NCBI GenBank assembly: GCA_902485915.1
Contig: CABTMH010000191.1
Span: 1-5,593, forward strand
Length of the DNA: 5,593 bases
Source: an uncultured Oribacterium sp.
GTDB taxonomy: Bacteria > Bacillota > Clostridia > Lachnospirales > Lachnospiraceae
Direction: 5' to 3'
In this document: one piece after another, positions 5,468 to 5,593 of the stretch
Numbering within the stretch: position 1 is the stretch's first letter
Layout of the letters: each line of letters starts with the position of its first letter
Made by a program: the position numbers and the translations under genes
The notes under the pieces: generated by a model
What the model was told of the DNA's origin: nothing
The model's input: only the letters and a program-made list of their open reading frames with translations
The model's database searches: none

Positions 5468-5593
5468 TGTCAAGCTGCCCTCCGACCCCTGTCTGATCAG
5501 TACACATGTGAACAGTAGCAAAAAAGACCGCCTGCGCGCAATGTCATTAAGTTTACATTGAGCAATTAAGAGGTTCGCCTAAAATATAAAGAG
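5468..5593. other. Gene-free end of the window after rqcH
   Basis: No coding region is evident in these 126 bases. There is a short palindrome CACATGTG at 5503-5510, a stem CAATGT / ACATTG (5539-5544 with 5555-5560, 10-base loop), and two copies of ATTAAG 19 bases apart (5546 and 5565). An A6 run at 5520-5525 would be a T-run on the minus strand, but no solid GC stem precedes it. I see no clear intrinsic terminator for rqcH. Confidence 0.5.
5558..5585 (+). promoter_or_regulatory. Weak candidate promoter for a gene beyond the right edge
   Basis: TTGAGC (5558-5563), a 16-base spacer, and TAAAAT (5580-5585) match the sigma-A consensus at 4 of 6 and 5 of 6. The region is AT-rich compared with the genes. 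The window ends 8 bases later, so no gene can be tied to it, and such matches occur by chance. Confidence 0.25.

Noticed and set aside
4316..5521. Minus-strand open frame of 401 codons opposite rqcH
   Set aside because: Antisense to a clear RqcH gene, with no family resemblance and a Leu/Arg/His-rich shadow composition. Its start lies just past the rqcH stop, but no convincing ribosome-binding site or protein similarity supports it.
5520..5560. Intrinsic terminator facing left, using the T-run opposite 5520-5525
   Set aside because: The only stem nearby (CAATGT / ACATTG) is separated from the T-run by 13 bases, and the intervening GC-rich stretch gives only a 3-bp stem.

Overview
The window looks like core chromosome of a moderately GC-rich member of the Bacillota, class Clostridia, probably Lachnospiraceae. 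This rests on gene order, Gram-positive Shine-Dalgarno sequences (AGGAGG, GAGGT), and the style of the proteins, such as the GFSGAGKGT P-loop in guanylate kinase. No RNA gene, CRISPR array, insertion sequence or defence gene is visible.

Layout. A divergent promoter region at about 3573-3691 splits the window. Leftward (minus strand) runs a tightly packed set: yicC (endoribonuclease family), a 177-base gap full of palindromes, gmk (guanylate kinase), rpoZ (RNA polymerase omega subunit), rimO (ribosomal protein S12 methylthiotransferase) and the 5' part of pgsA (phosphatidylglycerophosphate synthase), which runs off the left edge. gmk/rpoZ overlap by 20 bases, rpoZ/rimO are 3 bases apart, and rimO/pgsA overlap by one base in a TGATG, so these four genes look transcribed together and in part translationally coupled. 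Rightward (plus strand) lies rqcH, the NFACT-family protein of bacterial ribosome-associated quality control. After it come 126 bases without a gene, ending in a weak possible promoter for a gene beyond the right edge.

How the genes fit together. The theme is translation and growth control: RqcH rescues obstructed large ribosomal subunits, RimO modifies ribosomal protein S12, YicC acts on RNA, Gmk makes GDP for GTP and is a known (p)ppGpp target in Firmicutes, and omega is part of RNA polymerase. The neighbourhood resembles Bacillus subtilis yloA(rqcH)-yloB-yloC(yicC)-remA-gmk-rpoZ, but here rqcH is divergent and remA is missing from between yicC and gmk.

Most worth a second look: the dense stem-loop array in the remA position (2534-2689), an 11-bp-arm palindrome holding back-to-back TATAAT boxes between yicC and rqcH (3633-3656), and the long acidic, repeat-containing tail of omega. 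I found no convincing new multi-gene system; the genes are ordinary housekeeping genes and the novelty, if any, is in the non-coding DNA.
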